Positions 43,008 through 50,507 of a DNA stretch of 64,000 nt are shown here, one piece after another; positions within the stretch are counted from its first letter, which is position 1, and each line of letters begins with the position of its first letter. Below the pieces are notes generated by a model that saw nothing but the letters and a program-made list of their open reading frames with translations, was not told the DNA's origin and did not search any database. This DNA comes from F0422 sp003992255 (GTDB lineage: Bacteria; Bacillota; Negativicutes; Veillonellales; Veillonellaceae), in contig NZ_RQVA01000009.1 of NCBI RefSeq assembly GCF_003992255.1, forward strand, positions 32,044-96,043. Direction: 5' to 3'. Position numbers and translations under genes: made by a program.

Positions 43008-43290
43008 ATGAAAACTTTTAATTATTCACTCTATGAAAGTACTCTATGGGATAGTGAAATTATTAATTTATTAGCACAGATCCATGAACACAAGGGAAAA
43101 CAGGAACTATTCATACAACAAAAGCCTGCTGTGCTAGATACACTAGTGGAAATTGCAAAGATTCAAAGTATTGAATGCAGTTCCAATCCTAAGTAAATCC
43201 ACCATAGAAAATATGTTGAAACAATTAGTAGAAGAAAAGTACATTGAACGACACGGAAAAGGGAAAGCCACCTTTTATGTGAAGAAATAA
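43008..43290 (+). pseudogene. Fic-family protein, large internal deletion
   Basis: The frame from 43008 gives MKTFNYSLYESTLWDSEIIN and then LVEIAKIQSIE, which resembles the N-terminus of Fic proteins. It stops after 62 residues. In a neighbouring frame right after, LSKSTIENMLKQLVEEKYIE then RHGKGKATFYVKK ends at TAA 43290, a winged-helix C-terminal end of the same family. The central Fic catalytic region (HPFxxGNGR) is absent. One deletion of roughly 240 codons explains this. The Fic AMP-transferase activity is therefore lost, although the operator survives. Confidence 0.7.
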
Positions 43291-43323
43291 TATACCAATG
43301 AATTTAATTATACTAAACTAGTA

Positions 43324-43527
43324 ATGCCTCGCCAACTAGTTTTACCATTGGATTATGGCATGTTGATGATAAAAGAAACAGCTCCTATGCGGTTACTCGA
43401 TGCTGTATTGAAGGAATTAGACTATAAAGAGTTACAGCATTTGTATTCTTCTAAAGAAAATTTGTCAACTGATCTTGACAATATCAAATCCCATTGTTGT
43501 CATAAGGATTGGTTTGTTGTAAAATGA
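43324..43527 (+). pseudogene. IS1182-like transposase N-terminal remnant
   Basis: The 67-residue frame MPRQLVLPLDYGMLMIKETA and PMRLLDAVLKELDYKELQHL resembles the first 45 residues of IS1182-type transposases (Leu-Pro-Leu-Asp ... Arg-Leu-Leu ... Leu-Asp). It then diverges at a direct repeat (43467). No catalytic Asp/Glu domain follows. It is a fragment and is not expected to be active. Confidence 0.55.
43467..43486 (+). repeat. 20-bp direct repeat, left copy
   Basis: AACTGATCTTGACAATATCA, identical to 44008-44027, about 540 bases apart. The pair brackets the GC-rich cupin gene. It is too long for an IS target-site duplication and more like a recombination or insertion scar. Confidence 0.7.
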
Positions 43528-43616
43528 AGTTGAATAGCGAAGGATATGACGATGATTACTTTAACTGAGCACCCTAAAACGATATAAAATACGAATTTTT
43601 GAAAGGAGCAAACATC

Positions 43617-43988
43617 ATGGTAAATGAAATCACAAACGATTTTGCAACGCGACGTTTTCGCGTGGCAAATGTGGCAAAGGCGGGCAATGTCGCAACGCGC
43701 ACGCCAATCTACAGCACGGAGTCAACGAGCGGTGTCGTCTGGGTCATAAAGCCTGGGCAGACGATTCAGCCGCACGGTCACGCCAATGCAGATGATATAT
43801 GGATTTGCATTGAGGGAGAGGGCGTCTTTTACCCTACCCCCGGAGAGGAGCACCCCATCGCGAAGGGCGATGTCATCGTCTCAGCGAAGGGCATGTGCCA
43901 CGGGATGAAAAATACAGGCACGAAGGACTTTGTCTTTGTTGGCATCCTTGCCCCCGTCCCTGCGGATTATTTCCCCATCGAGCCGTAA
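43617..43988 (+). CDS. Cupin-domain protein, probably acquired by transfer
   Basis: This 123-residue single cupin has PGQTIQPHGHANADDIWICI (two His near the start of the barrel) and later KGMCHGMKNTGTKDF. The reading frame from 43617 has GGAG upstream. Its DNA is clearly GC-richer (roughly 55% by eye) than its neighbours, with codons such as GCG and CGC that are uncommon around it. It lies between 20-bp direct repeats inside a patch of pseudogenes. Function unknown; donor is likely a more GC-rich relative. Confidence 0.8.
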   Translation: MVNEITNDFATRRFRVANVAKAGNVATRTPIYSTESTSGVVWVIKPGQTIQPHGHANADDIWICIEGEGVFYPTPGEEHPIAKGDVIVSAKGMCHGMKNTGTKDFVFVGILAPVPADYFPIEP

Positions 43989-44007
43989 AGAGTCTGTAGA
44001 CAGTAGG

Positions 44008-44027
44008 AACTGATCTTGACAATATCA
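44008..44027 (+). repeat. 20-bp direct repeat, right copy
   Basis: AACTGATCTTGACAATATCA, the right-hand member of the pair that brackets the cupin gene, 20 bases after its stop. Confidence 0.7.
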
Positions 44028-44130
44028 GTATCACCCTATGGGAAATTAATAACCGTGGATATAACTGAACCACTAAATAGCTATATAAAACCTAATAACT
44101 ATATTATTTCTTTTTAATATATACACCATA

Positions 44131-44160
44131 GAAAAAGGGGCTGTAACAAAATAGCCCCTT
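44131..44160. repeat. IS-end-like sequence and hairpin
   Basis: AAAAAGGGGCTGTAACAAAA followed by TAGCCCCTT. The stem AGGGGCT / AGCCCCT and the text GGGGCTGT-x-ACAAAATAG resemble a terminal inverted repeat of IS1182-like elements, so it may be the far end of the element whose transposase remnant is at 43324. Confidence 0.5.
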
Positions 44161-44165
44161 AAACT

Positions 44166-44212
44166 AAAAAAGCTATGAGTTGATTTTATATATTCAACTC
44201 ATAGCTTTTTTC
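44166..44212. terminator. Strong terminator between the cupin patch and jag
   Basis: AAAAAAGCTATGAGTTGA pairs with TCAACTCATAGCTTTTTT. It works in both directions and would separate jag from the patch. The rest of 43989-44353 holds no gene I can see. Confidence 0.9.
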
Positions 44213-44353
44213 TATATTTCTAAGAAAAAGGACCCCGAAGGGCCCTCTTCATAGTTATAGATAATCTGTTACTATATGCCACAAATCATCTATTGTCATC
44301 TCTACAGATATGCATATACATCAATATAAAAGTTGATGATATATAGTAGAAGT

Positions 44354-45127
44354 CTATCGTTTGTAATAAATCACAATATGACGATATGGTTCTTGTCCTT
44401 CGCTATCTGTTTTGATATGTTTTTCGTTTTGCAATGCTACGTGAATGATTTTTCGCTCGAAAGCATTCATTGGTTCTAAGGCAATTTTTTGACGTGTACG
44501 TCGTACTTTAGCGCCTAAGCGATGTGCCAATTGAATTAACGTTTCTTCACGACGGGAACGATAATTTTCTACGTCCACAACAATTTGGCAACGACGGCGA
44601 ACTTCTTTATTAGCCACAAGATTTGTTAAATATTGAATGGCATCTAATGTTTGACCATGTTTACCAATCAAAATACCCAACTCATCTCCATGAATTTGGA
44701 ATGTAATTTTATCCTTTGTAGTAAATTTTTCAATTTGTACAGATAAACCCATTTTACCAAACATACCTAATAAGAATTCTTTACCTGTATCAGCAATAAA
44801 ATCTTGTTCTGCTTTTGTAATACCGTCTTCTACTACTGTAGGAATTGGTTCTTCGATCGATGTAGATTCTTCTTGCATAGTTACTGCTGCAAATTGTTCT
44901 TCCATAACTGTATTTGTTACTTGTTCTGAAACAGTTGCTTCTTTTCCAGCTACTTCCTCAAAGTATACACGAACAAGTGCATTTTTCTTACCAAATCCTA
45001 GAAAGCCATTAGATGGTTCTGTTAATACTTTCACAGAAGTAACGACACGACCTTGTGCCTCAATTTGCGCGGTTGCTTGTGCTGTTGCTTCTTCAATCGT
45101 TTTTGCCGACACTTCAATATAATCCAT
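44354..45127 (-). CDS. jag: RNA-binding protein Jag (KhpB), Jag-N/KH/R3H
   Basis: This 257-residue protein has an N-terminal Jag domain (MDYIEVSAKTIEEATAQATA; GFLGFGKKNALV), then a KH domain with LGILIGKHGQTLDAIQYLTN, then an R3H domain (NYRSRREETLIQLAHRLGAK). It starts at ATG 45127 since AGGAGGC lies just before; an in-frame ATG seven codons upstream has no binding site. Jag acts in cell-division and RNA control in Firmicutes, partnered with YidC-like genes. It lies 10 bases after yidC. Confidence 0.93.
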   Translation of the reverse strand: MDYIEVSAKTIEEATAQATAQIEAQGRVVTSVKVLTEPSNGFLGFGKKNALVRVYFEEVAGKEATVSEQVTNTVMEEQFAAVTMQEESTSIEEPIPTVVEDGITKAEQDFIADTGKEFLLGMFGKMGLSVQIEKFTTKDKITFQIHGDELGILIGKHGQTLDAIQYLTNLVANKEVRRRCQIVVDVENYRSRREETLIQLAHRLGAKVRRTRQKIALEPMNAFERKIIHVALQNEKHIKTDSEGQEPYRHIVIYYKR

Positions 45128-45137
45128 GCCTAGCCTC

Positions 45138-45773
45138 CTATTTGTCATTACGATAAATTAACGTTTGTTGTACCATTTGGAATACGTTTGAAACTACCCA
45201 ATACATAACCAAACCACTAGCAAAATTTAAGCTGATATAGCCGATGAATAAAGGCATAAATAGGCTCATAATTTTTGCTTGTTGATTGCTAGCACCAGAT
45301 GTTTGTTTACTCATCACATAAGTAGACAATGCAGATAATACTGGCAATACATAGATTGGATCTGGATCACTCAAATTTGGTAACCATAAGAATTGTGCAT
45401 ATTCAGGAGCATAGTTATATCCTTGCAATGCATAGAATATAGCAATTAAAAACGGCATTTGTACTAATAATGGTAAACAACCTGCTAATGGATTAATTCC
45501 CATTTCTTTGTACAACTTCATCGTTTCTTCTTGCATTTTTTGTGGATTATCCTTATATTTTTCTTGCAAAGCTTTCATTCTAGGTTGTAATTCAGCAATG
45601 CCCTTCATCGACTTCACTTGTTTATAAGTCAATGGTGCTAATATAAGTTTAATCGCTAAGGTTAGCAAAATAATTGCAATACCATAGCTTGGAAAGCCTA
45701 TCGCTTTTGTCGCTAAAAACGAATAATCTAAGAGGCTTCTCATAAAATCAACTAAATATTGGAAAATTTCCAT
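45138..45773 (-). CDS. yidC: Membrane protein insertase YidC
   Basis: This 211-residue Oxa1-type insertase has about five helices. GFPSYGIAIILLTLAIKLIL, TYKQVKSMKGIAELQPRMKA, and MGINPLAGCLPLLVQMPFLI are the conserved segments. It lacks the large N-terminal periplasmic domain of Gram-negative YidC, as in Firmicutes. The start is ATG 45773 because AAAAGGAG precedes it; the earlier in-frame part is unlike the family. It places membrane proteins, alone or with SecYEG. Confidence 0.94.
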   Translation of the reverse strand: MEIFQYLVDFMRSLLDYSFLATKAIGFPSYGIAIILLTLAIKLILAPLTYKQVKSMKGIAELQPRMKALQEKYKDNPQKMQEETMKLYKEMGINPLAGCLPLLVQMPFLIAIFYALQGYNYAPEYAQFLWLPNLSDPDPIYVLPVLSALSTYVMSKQTSGASNQQAKIMSLFMPLFIGYISLNFASGLVMYWVVSNVFQMVQQTLIYRNDK

Positions 45774-45884
45774 GTCTACTCCTTTTCTTGTTCTTGTAGT
45801 ATGAACATTCATGTACCCATATACGTTATGGTATGGTCTATATTTCATCCATACAGGTACTCAGGTATTTCCAAAACTGTGCCA

Positions 45885-46112
45885 TTATGGTAGTGGATCA
45901 TGTCCCCCTTTATGAAAGGGATGGCATTTTAAAATCCGCTTAATACCTAAATAGCTACCTTTTAAAGGTCCATACCGCTCCAGAGCTTGTAGCATATACA
46001 TAGAACAGGTGGGATAAAAACGACAAGTACTTGGCTTTAAAGGGGATAGAGTCGATCGATAAAACTTCACTAAACCTATTAATATAACATTAATAATTTT
46101 ACTTAGTCCCAT
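45885..46112 (-). CDS. yidD: Membrane protein insertion efficiency factor YidD
   Basis: This 75-residue protein has LVKFYRSTLSPLKPSTCRFY and PTCSMYMLQALERYG, the Cys-rich YidD signature. It assists membrane insertion by YidC. It overlaps the rnpA end by 14 bases and sits between rnpA and yidC as usual. Confidence 0.92.
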   Translation of the reverse strand: MGLSKIINVILIGLVKFYRSTLSPLKPSTCRFYPTCSMYMLQALERYGPLKGSYLGIKRILKCHPFHKGGHDPLP

Positions 46113-46464
46113 AGTTTCTATCCTTTAGTAGTTTACATTTCTTAAAGATTCTCATCATTTCTCGTTCTGCTTGATCATAGGTGGCATTTGCTAAATAACC
46201 ACGACCTACTACAACAATATGATGCCCTTCTCGAAATTCATGCTGATGCAAACGATAGACTTCTTTCATTAAACGTCTAGCTCGATTACGTTGTACCGCA
46301 CCGCCTACTTTTTTTCCTGTTACAAAGCCAATTTTACTTGGTTGCTTTGCTACAGGCATATGATAGACTACGCACAGACGTCCTACCTCATATCGACCAT
46401 GCTTGTACACTAATTGATATTCATTGTTTTTCCGAATTCTTCTATCTTTTGTTAAACTATTCAT
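46099..46464 (-). CDS. rnpA: Ribonuclease P protein component
   Basis: This 121-residue basic protein binds the RNase P RNA and aids tRNA 5'-end removal. The conserved RNR-type segment is GGAVQRNRARRLMKEVYRLH, with GFVTGKKVGGAVQRN before it. It follows rpmH (across a small terminator at 46491-46516) and overlaps yidD. Confidence 0.95.
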   Translation of the reverse strand: MNSLTKDRRIRKNNEYQLVYKHGRYEVGRLCVVYHMPVAKQPSKIGFVTGKKVGGAVQRNRARRLMKEVYRLHQHEFREGHHIVVVGRGYLANATYDQAEREMMRIFKKCKLLKDRNYGTK

Positions 46465-46490
46465 AGATATCCTTTAACACCGTACATACA

Positions 46491-46516
46491 GAAAAACTTG
46501 GCTAAATCGCCAAGTT
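46491..46516 (-). terminator. Small terminator or attenuator between rpmH and rnpA
   Basis: On the minus strand AACTTGGC pairs with GCCAAGTT, followed by TTTC. It could lower rnpA relative to rpmH, the usual expression ratio for this pair. Confidence 0.7.
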
Positions 46517-46534
46517 CTCTTGCTGTATATTTGA

Positions 46535-46669
46535 TTATGCAGATAAGCATTTTCTGCCTTTAGCGCGTCGACGTTTTAATACTAGACGGCCACCGATGGT
46601 TTTCATACGTTCACGGAAACCATGAGTACGTTTTCTCCAAAGTGTATTTGGTTGGTAAGTACGTTTCAT
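46535..46669 (-). CDS. rpmH: 50S ribosomal protein L34
   Basis: A 44-residue, very basic protein starting MKRTYQPNTLWRKRTHGFRE and containing GGRLVLKRRRAKGRK. It is complete, with a strong GAGGAGG upstream. L34 genes lie beside rnpA and dnaA at origins of replication in most bacteria. Confidence 0.97.
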   Translation of the reverse strand: MKRTYQPNTLWRKRTHGFRERMKTIGGRLVLKRRRAKGRKCLSA

Positions 46670-46840
46670 TACAACAACACCTCCTCATGATAGGTTTATT
46701 TTTTCGTATACCATAACATAGTAATTATATGTATAAACCCTGATTCTGTCAATAAAAACCTTGTTTATTCCTATATCTAAATTACATAAATACAAAATAT
46801 TATCACATTTATCTATACATCCTCTAACGAACGCAGTTTT

Positions 46841-47010
46841 GCATAGTAGTCTTATGGTATTTTGTATCTAAATTAGATTTTTGTAGAAGACTGGCACATA
46901 CTCCTGAACAAACCTAGCGAAGGCATCAGTTTAAGAAGGAGTATATGCCAGTCTTCCATTTCTCTATATTAAGATAAAATCACCATAGACCACATAGCAA
47001 AGCAAGTAAG
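46841..47010. repeat. Interspersed hairpin repeat, copy E (upstream of oriC)
   Basis: Outer arms are the most degenerate (GCATAGTAGTCTTATGGTAT; CACCATAGACCACATAGC). The core pairs GACTGGCACATACTCCT with AGGAGTATATGCCAGTC, with several positions changed together on both sides relative to copy A. It lies between rpmH and the DnaA boxes of the origin. Confidence 0.75.
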
Positions 47011-47225
47011 TTTTTGGTATAATAAAACTATATTATACAGAGATTTATAAACAAGTTTTCCACATTTTTCACATCTTATCCACTTACTTATTCACATCTA
47101 TGTGGATAATCATAACAAAGACTATCATCTTGTTTATGAACTCTTTTTCTTTGTCTTTTTTTTAGTTATCCACAATTATACCCATGTGGATACATCTATT
47201 TTATACACATATAGAAAGGTCAATT
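47011..47225. other. oriC: Origin of replication, upstream part
   Basis: AT-rich DNA with DnaA boxes TGTGGATAA at 47101-47109 and TTATCCACA at 47166-47174, and near matches (TTTTCCACA, TTATCCACT, TTATTCACA) between 47050 and 47100. It sits between rpmH and dnaA, the typical place of a Firmicutes origin. The dnaA promoter is probably here too. Confidence 0.85.
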
Positions 47226-48884
47226 ATGAGTGACTTAGATATTTACTCCCTTTGGGATCAAGTAATGCAAAAAACAAAAACAAAAATGCCACCACAAATG
47301 TGGGACTCCCTTGTAGTTAACTCCTTGATGCCTTATTCTATGACATCTACAGTATTAACCTTATTTGTTATGGAACCTAGTAAGTTAAAATATATTCAAT
47401 CACCTTTAGTGCATACTCCCATCTTAGAAGCTACTAAAAATTTACTTCCTAGTATACAAATTATTGAATATCTGACTGACTTACCAAACCCAACAGATAC
47501 CACATATAATGATGTTTCCAATTCACAAGAATCTATGGGTTATCCATCAACTGATACATCTTCAATACCATCCATCGATATGCCATCCTTTGACTATGGA
47601 GATACTACAGAAACTACTATTGCTCCACCTTGGGATATAGCAGATCACCAAGGATTACCAGATGGGGCTAGCCTTCCTAATTATGATTCACCTGTTGTCA
47701 TTCAGCGAACAACTCCTAGAGGACATGATATTCAAAAACCAGTTCCTACTGATTTATTTGAAACAAAAGATTCTATCTCTGTAACGTCAACAGTTCATGA
47801 ACAAAGACAATTTCCAAATACATCAAAATCACATTTAAATCGTGCTTTTACCTTTGATAATTATATTGAATCAAATTCCAATCGATTTGCTTTCAGCGCC
47901 GCTAAAGCTGTAGCAGAAAAACCTGGTATTCGTTATAATCCACTCTATATTCATGGACAGTCTGGTCTTGGTAAAACACATCTAATGCATGCTATTGGCA
48001 ATGAAATTTTAAAAAATAATCCCTCTGCCAAAATTATGTCCATTACTAGTGAAGATTTTATGAATAGCTTCATTGAATCGTTGCGGACAAAAACACCAGA
48101 TCAATTCCGTCGTAATTTCCGTGATATCGATGTACTCATCATCGACGATGTACAATTCTTAGAAGAAAAAAATAAAAAGACAACACAAGAAGAATTTTTC
48201 AATACTTTCAATCATTTATTAAGTCACAATAAAGCAGTAATTCTATCTAGTGATAAACCACCAAAAGATTATAAAGAAATGGAAGAACGATTAATCACTC
48301 GATTTAACAGTGGATTTACCGTTGAAATTGAGGCTCCTAATCCAGAGATGATTGAAGCTATCATTCACGAAGAAATTCATCATCGTCGCAGTGAATATCC
48401 AACGTTATATGTACCAAAAGAAGTAATTCATCTATTCGCTCAATATTTCAACAAACGAAATATTCGTGAATTGAAAGGTGCCTTTGAAACCTTGATTACA
48501 CAAGCGGCTATTGCTAATCGACTAGAAACAATCGATGTGGAGTTCACTAATAAAGCAATTAAAGATTTTATTATTCACACAGAACAAATTGTATTGTCTA
48601 TCAAGTATATACAAGAGTTTATTGCCAATTACTTTAAAATTAAATTAGAACATTTAGTGAGTCAAAAGCGCAATAAGCAATATGCACATCCACGTCAAAT
48701 TGCCATGTACTTAGCTCGTGAATTAATTAATGAAAGTTACCCTCAAATCTCTTTTGCCTTTGGAAAAAAAGATCATACTACAGCCTTACATGCGTATGAA
48801 AAAATTTCTAGAGAAATTGAAAAGGATCCAGACTTACGACTCACTATTGAACGAATTCGACAAGAATTAGAACAAGCAAAATAA
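47226..48884 (+). CDS. dnaA: Chromosomal replication initiator DnaA
   Basis: This 552-residue AAA+ ATPase opens the origin. Visible are Walker A (GQSGLGKTHLMHAIGNE), Walker B (DVLIIDDVQFLEEK) and domain IV (HPRQIAMYLARELINESYPQ, then FGKKDHTTALHA). Residues about 100-210 form a long Ser/Thr/Pro-rich domain II. The start is ATG 47226 (MSDLDIYSLW), just after AAAGG. The longer opening from 47184 lies within the DnaA-box region. Confidence 0.97.
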   Translation: MSDLDIYSLWDQVMQKTKTKMPPQMWDSLVVNSLMPYSMTSTVLTLFVMEPSKLKYIQSPLVHTPILEATKNLLPSIQIIEYLTDLPNPTDTTYNDVSNSQESMGYPSTDTSSIPSIDMPSFDYGDTTETTIAPPWDIADHQGLPDGASLPNYDSPVVIQRTTPRGHDIQKPVPTDLFETKDSISVTSTVHEQRQFPNTSKSHLNRAFTFDNYIESNSNRFAFSAAKAVAEKPGIRYNPLYIHGQSGLGKTHLMHAIGNEILKNNPSAKIMSITSEDFMNSFIESLRTKTPDQFRRNFRDIDVLIIDDVQFLEEKNKKTTQEEFFNTFNHLLSHNKAVILSSDKPPKDYKEMEERLITRFNSGFTVEIEAPNPEMIEAIIHEEIHHRRSEYPTLYVPKEVIHLFAQYFNKRNIRELKGAFETLITQAAIANRLETIDVEFTNKAIKDFIIHTEQIVLSIKYIQEFIANYFKIKLEHLVSQKRNKQYAHPRQIAMYLARELINESYPQISFAFGKKDHTTALHAYEKISREIEKDPDLRLTIERIRQELEQAK

Positions 48885-49151
48885 TACTTAAATTGTGGAT
48901 AAGTATGTGTTTAGTATGTGCATAATTTGTGTGTACCCTGTTAGTAAATTTCCAGTTACACACAGGCTAACTGACACACTGTTAGTATGTGGATAGACAG
49001 AAAATTTCATTCCCAGATTTATAAACATGTGAAAAACCTTATGTATAAACGAATCTATACACCTATCCACTTATACACGGCCCCTACTACTACGGCTACT
49101 ACTTATACAAAACAACTTTAACATAGATATATTAGTCATAAGGAGTTAATT
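48885..49151. other. oriC: Origin of replication, downstream part (dnaA-dnaN gap)
   Basis: DnaA box TGTGGATAA at 48894-48902, TGTGGATAG at 48988-48996, CTATCCACT at 49063-49071, and several TGTGTG-type near matches. A two-part origin flanking dnaA is seen in Bacillus and other Firmicutes. This region also carries the dnaN ribosome binding site. Confidence 0.75.
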
Positions 49152-50264
49152 ATGAAACTTCAATTTAATAAAAATGAATTAGTCAAAGCCATTTCATTAT
49201 TTCAACGTGTAGCATCTAACAAAACAAGTTCCAACTTACCAGGATCTATTTATATTTCTACAAAAGATACCTATGTAGAATTACAAGCTAATGATTTCGA
49301 AATTGGTATGCGATCCCAAGTAGATGCTACGATTATTGAACCAGGTACCATTGTAGTAGGTTCTAAATATTTTCAAGAAATTCTAAAAAAATTACCAGGT
49401 GAACAAGTAGAATTATATAAACCAGACAATTCTAATCAATTACAAATAAAATCAGATCATTCTGAATTTAAATTAGTTACTATGCAAGTAGAAGATTTCT
49501 CATTAGTAGAACAAATTCAAGATGACAATAGTATTCTTATTGATGGTGAACAATTAAAGCAATTAATTGATTTAACTGTATATGCTACTTCTACCGATAC
49601 TGATCGTCCTATTTTCTGTGGTACATTAGTAGAAATTGAAGGCAATGAGCTGACTATGGTAGGTACTGATACACATCGTATGGCTGTTAAAAAAGTTACC
49701 TTAGATACAGCTCTTGAAAATCCAATGCGTATTGTCATTCCAAAACGTACTGTAGAAGAAGTTTCCAGAGTATTACCATCAGATCAACCCGTTATGGTTA
49801 AATTAATTTGGAATAGAAATCAAGTAGCTGTTGTATTTGATACTGTATACATTATTTCAAGATTAATTGAAGGCACATATCCTGATTATAAACGTGTTAT
49901 TCCTGCTAAATTCGATGCTAGTGCTATTTTAAATCGTCGTGAATTCGGTAGTTCTTTAGATCGTGTATATTTTATGGCGAAAGATATGAGTTATTCTGCC
50001 ATTCGTTACGATTGGGAAGAAAATCAAGTCACATTGAGTTCTCAAAGTGCTGATATTGGTATGGTAAAAGATATTGTTCTATGTACCTTTGAAGGCAATC
50101 CTTTCACTATTAATTTTAATGGTAAATATATCGATGAATTATTGAAACATAGCACAGGTGAAAGAATCCATATGTACTTACAAGAACAAGGGGCTATGGT
50201 GATTCGTCAAGATAATAATGACCATTATACCTATGTGGTAACGCCAGTTCATACACATAATTAA
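49152..50264 (+). CDS. dnaN: DNA polymerase III beta subunit (sliding clamp)
   Basis: A 370-residue clamp of three similar domains. MKLQFNKNELVKAISLFQRV at the start, DTHRMAVKKVTL in the middle and the end VIRQDNNDHYTYVVTPV (close to the usual ...PVR/PVH ending) are characteristic. It holds DNA polymerase III on the template. It is the first gene after dnaA. Confidence 0.96.
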   Translation: MKLQFNKNELVKAISLFQRVASNKTSSNLPGSIYISTKDTYVELQANDFEIGMRSQVDATIIEPGTIVVGSKYFQEILKKLPGEQVELYKPDNSNQLQIKSDHSEFKLVTMQVEDFSLVEQIQDDNSILIDGEQLKQLIDLTVYATSTDTDRPIFCGTLVEIEGNELTMVGTDTHRMAVKKVTLDTALENPMRIVIPKRTVEEVSRVLPSDQPVMVKLIWNRNQVAVVFDTVYIISRLIEGTYPDYKRVIPAKFDASAILNRREFGSSLDRVYFMAKDMSYSAIRYDWEENQVTLSSQSADIGMVKDIVLCTFEGNPFTINFNGKYIDELLKHSTGERIHMYLQEQGAMVIRQDNNDHYTYVVTPVHTHN

Positions 50265-50280
50265 GAGAAAAGAGGCAATT

Positions 50281-50505
50281 ATGAATCAAGAAACTGTATC
50301 CATTCATACAGAGTATATTCAATTAGACCAACTGTTAAAATATGCTAATGTCTTAGCTACAGGTGGTCAAGTTAAAGTATTATTAGAAGAAAAACAAATC
50401 ACCCTAAATGGCGTATTAGTTACAGAAAAACGAAAAAAAATCTATCCTAATGATGTAGTAACCATTGCTAATGAAGTAATAATCACTGTGGTGAAGGAGG
50501 CTTAA
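50281..50505 (+). CDS. yaaA: S4-domain RNA-binding protein YaaA
   Basis: A 74-residue S4-type RNA-binding protein: IQLDQLLKYANVLATGGQVK and GVLVTEKRKKIYPNDVV. It lies between dnaN and recF as in Bacillus, where the equivalent is yaaA (rlbA). It is in a tight operon (16-base and 2-base gaps). Confidence 0.88.
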   Translation: MNQETVSIHTEYIQLDQLLKYANVLATGGQVKVLLEEKQITLNGVLVTEKRKKIYPNDVVTIANEVIITVVKEA

Positions 50506-50507
50506 TT

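Noticed and set aside
43324..44160. Intact insertion sequence
   Set aside because: Only an N-terminal transposase fragment and one possible terminal repeat remain, with no catalytic domain.
8010..47010. CRISPR array
   Set aside because: The repeats are far apart, hairpin-rich and longer than CRISPR repeats, with no regular spacers and no cas genes.
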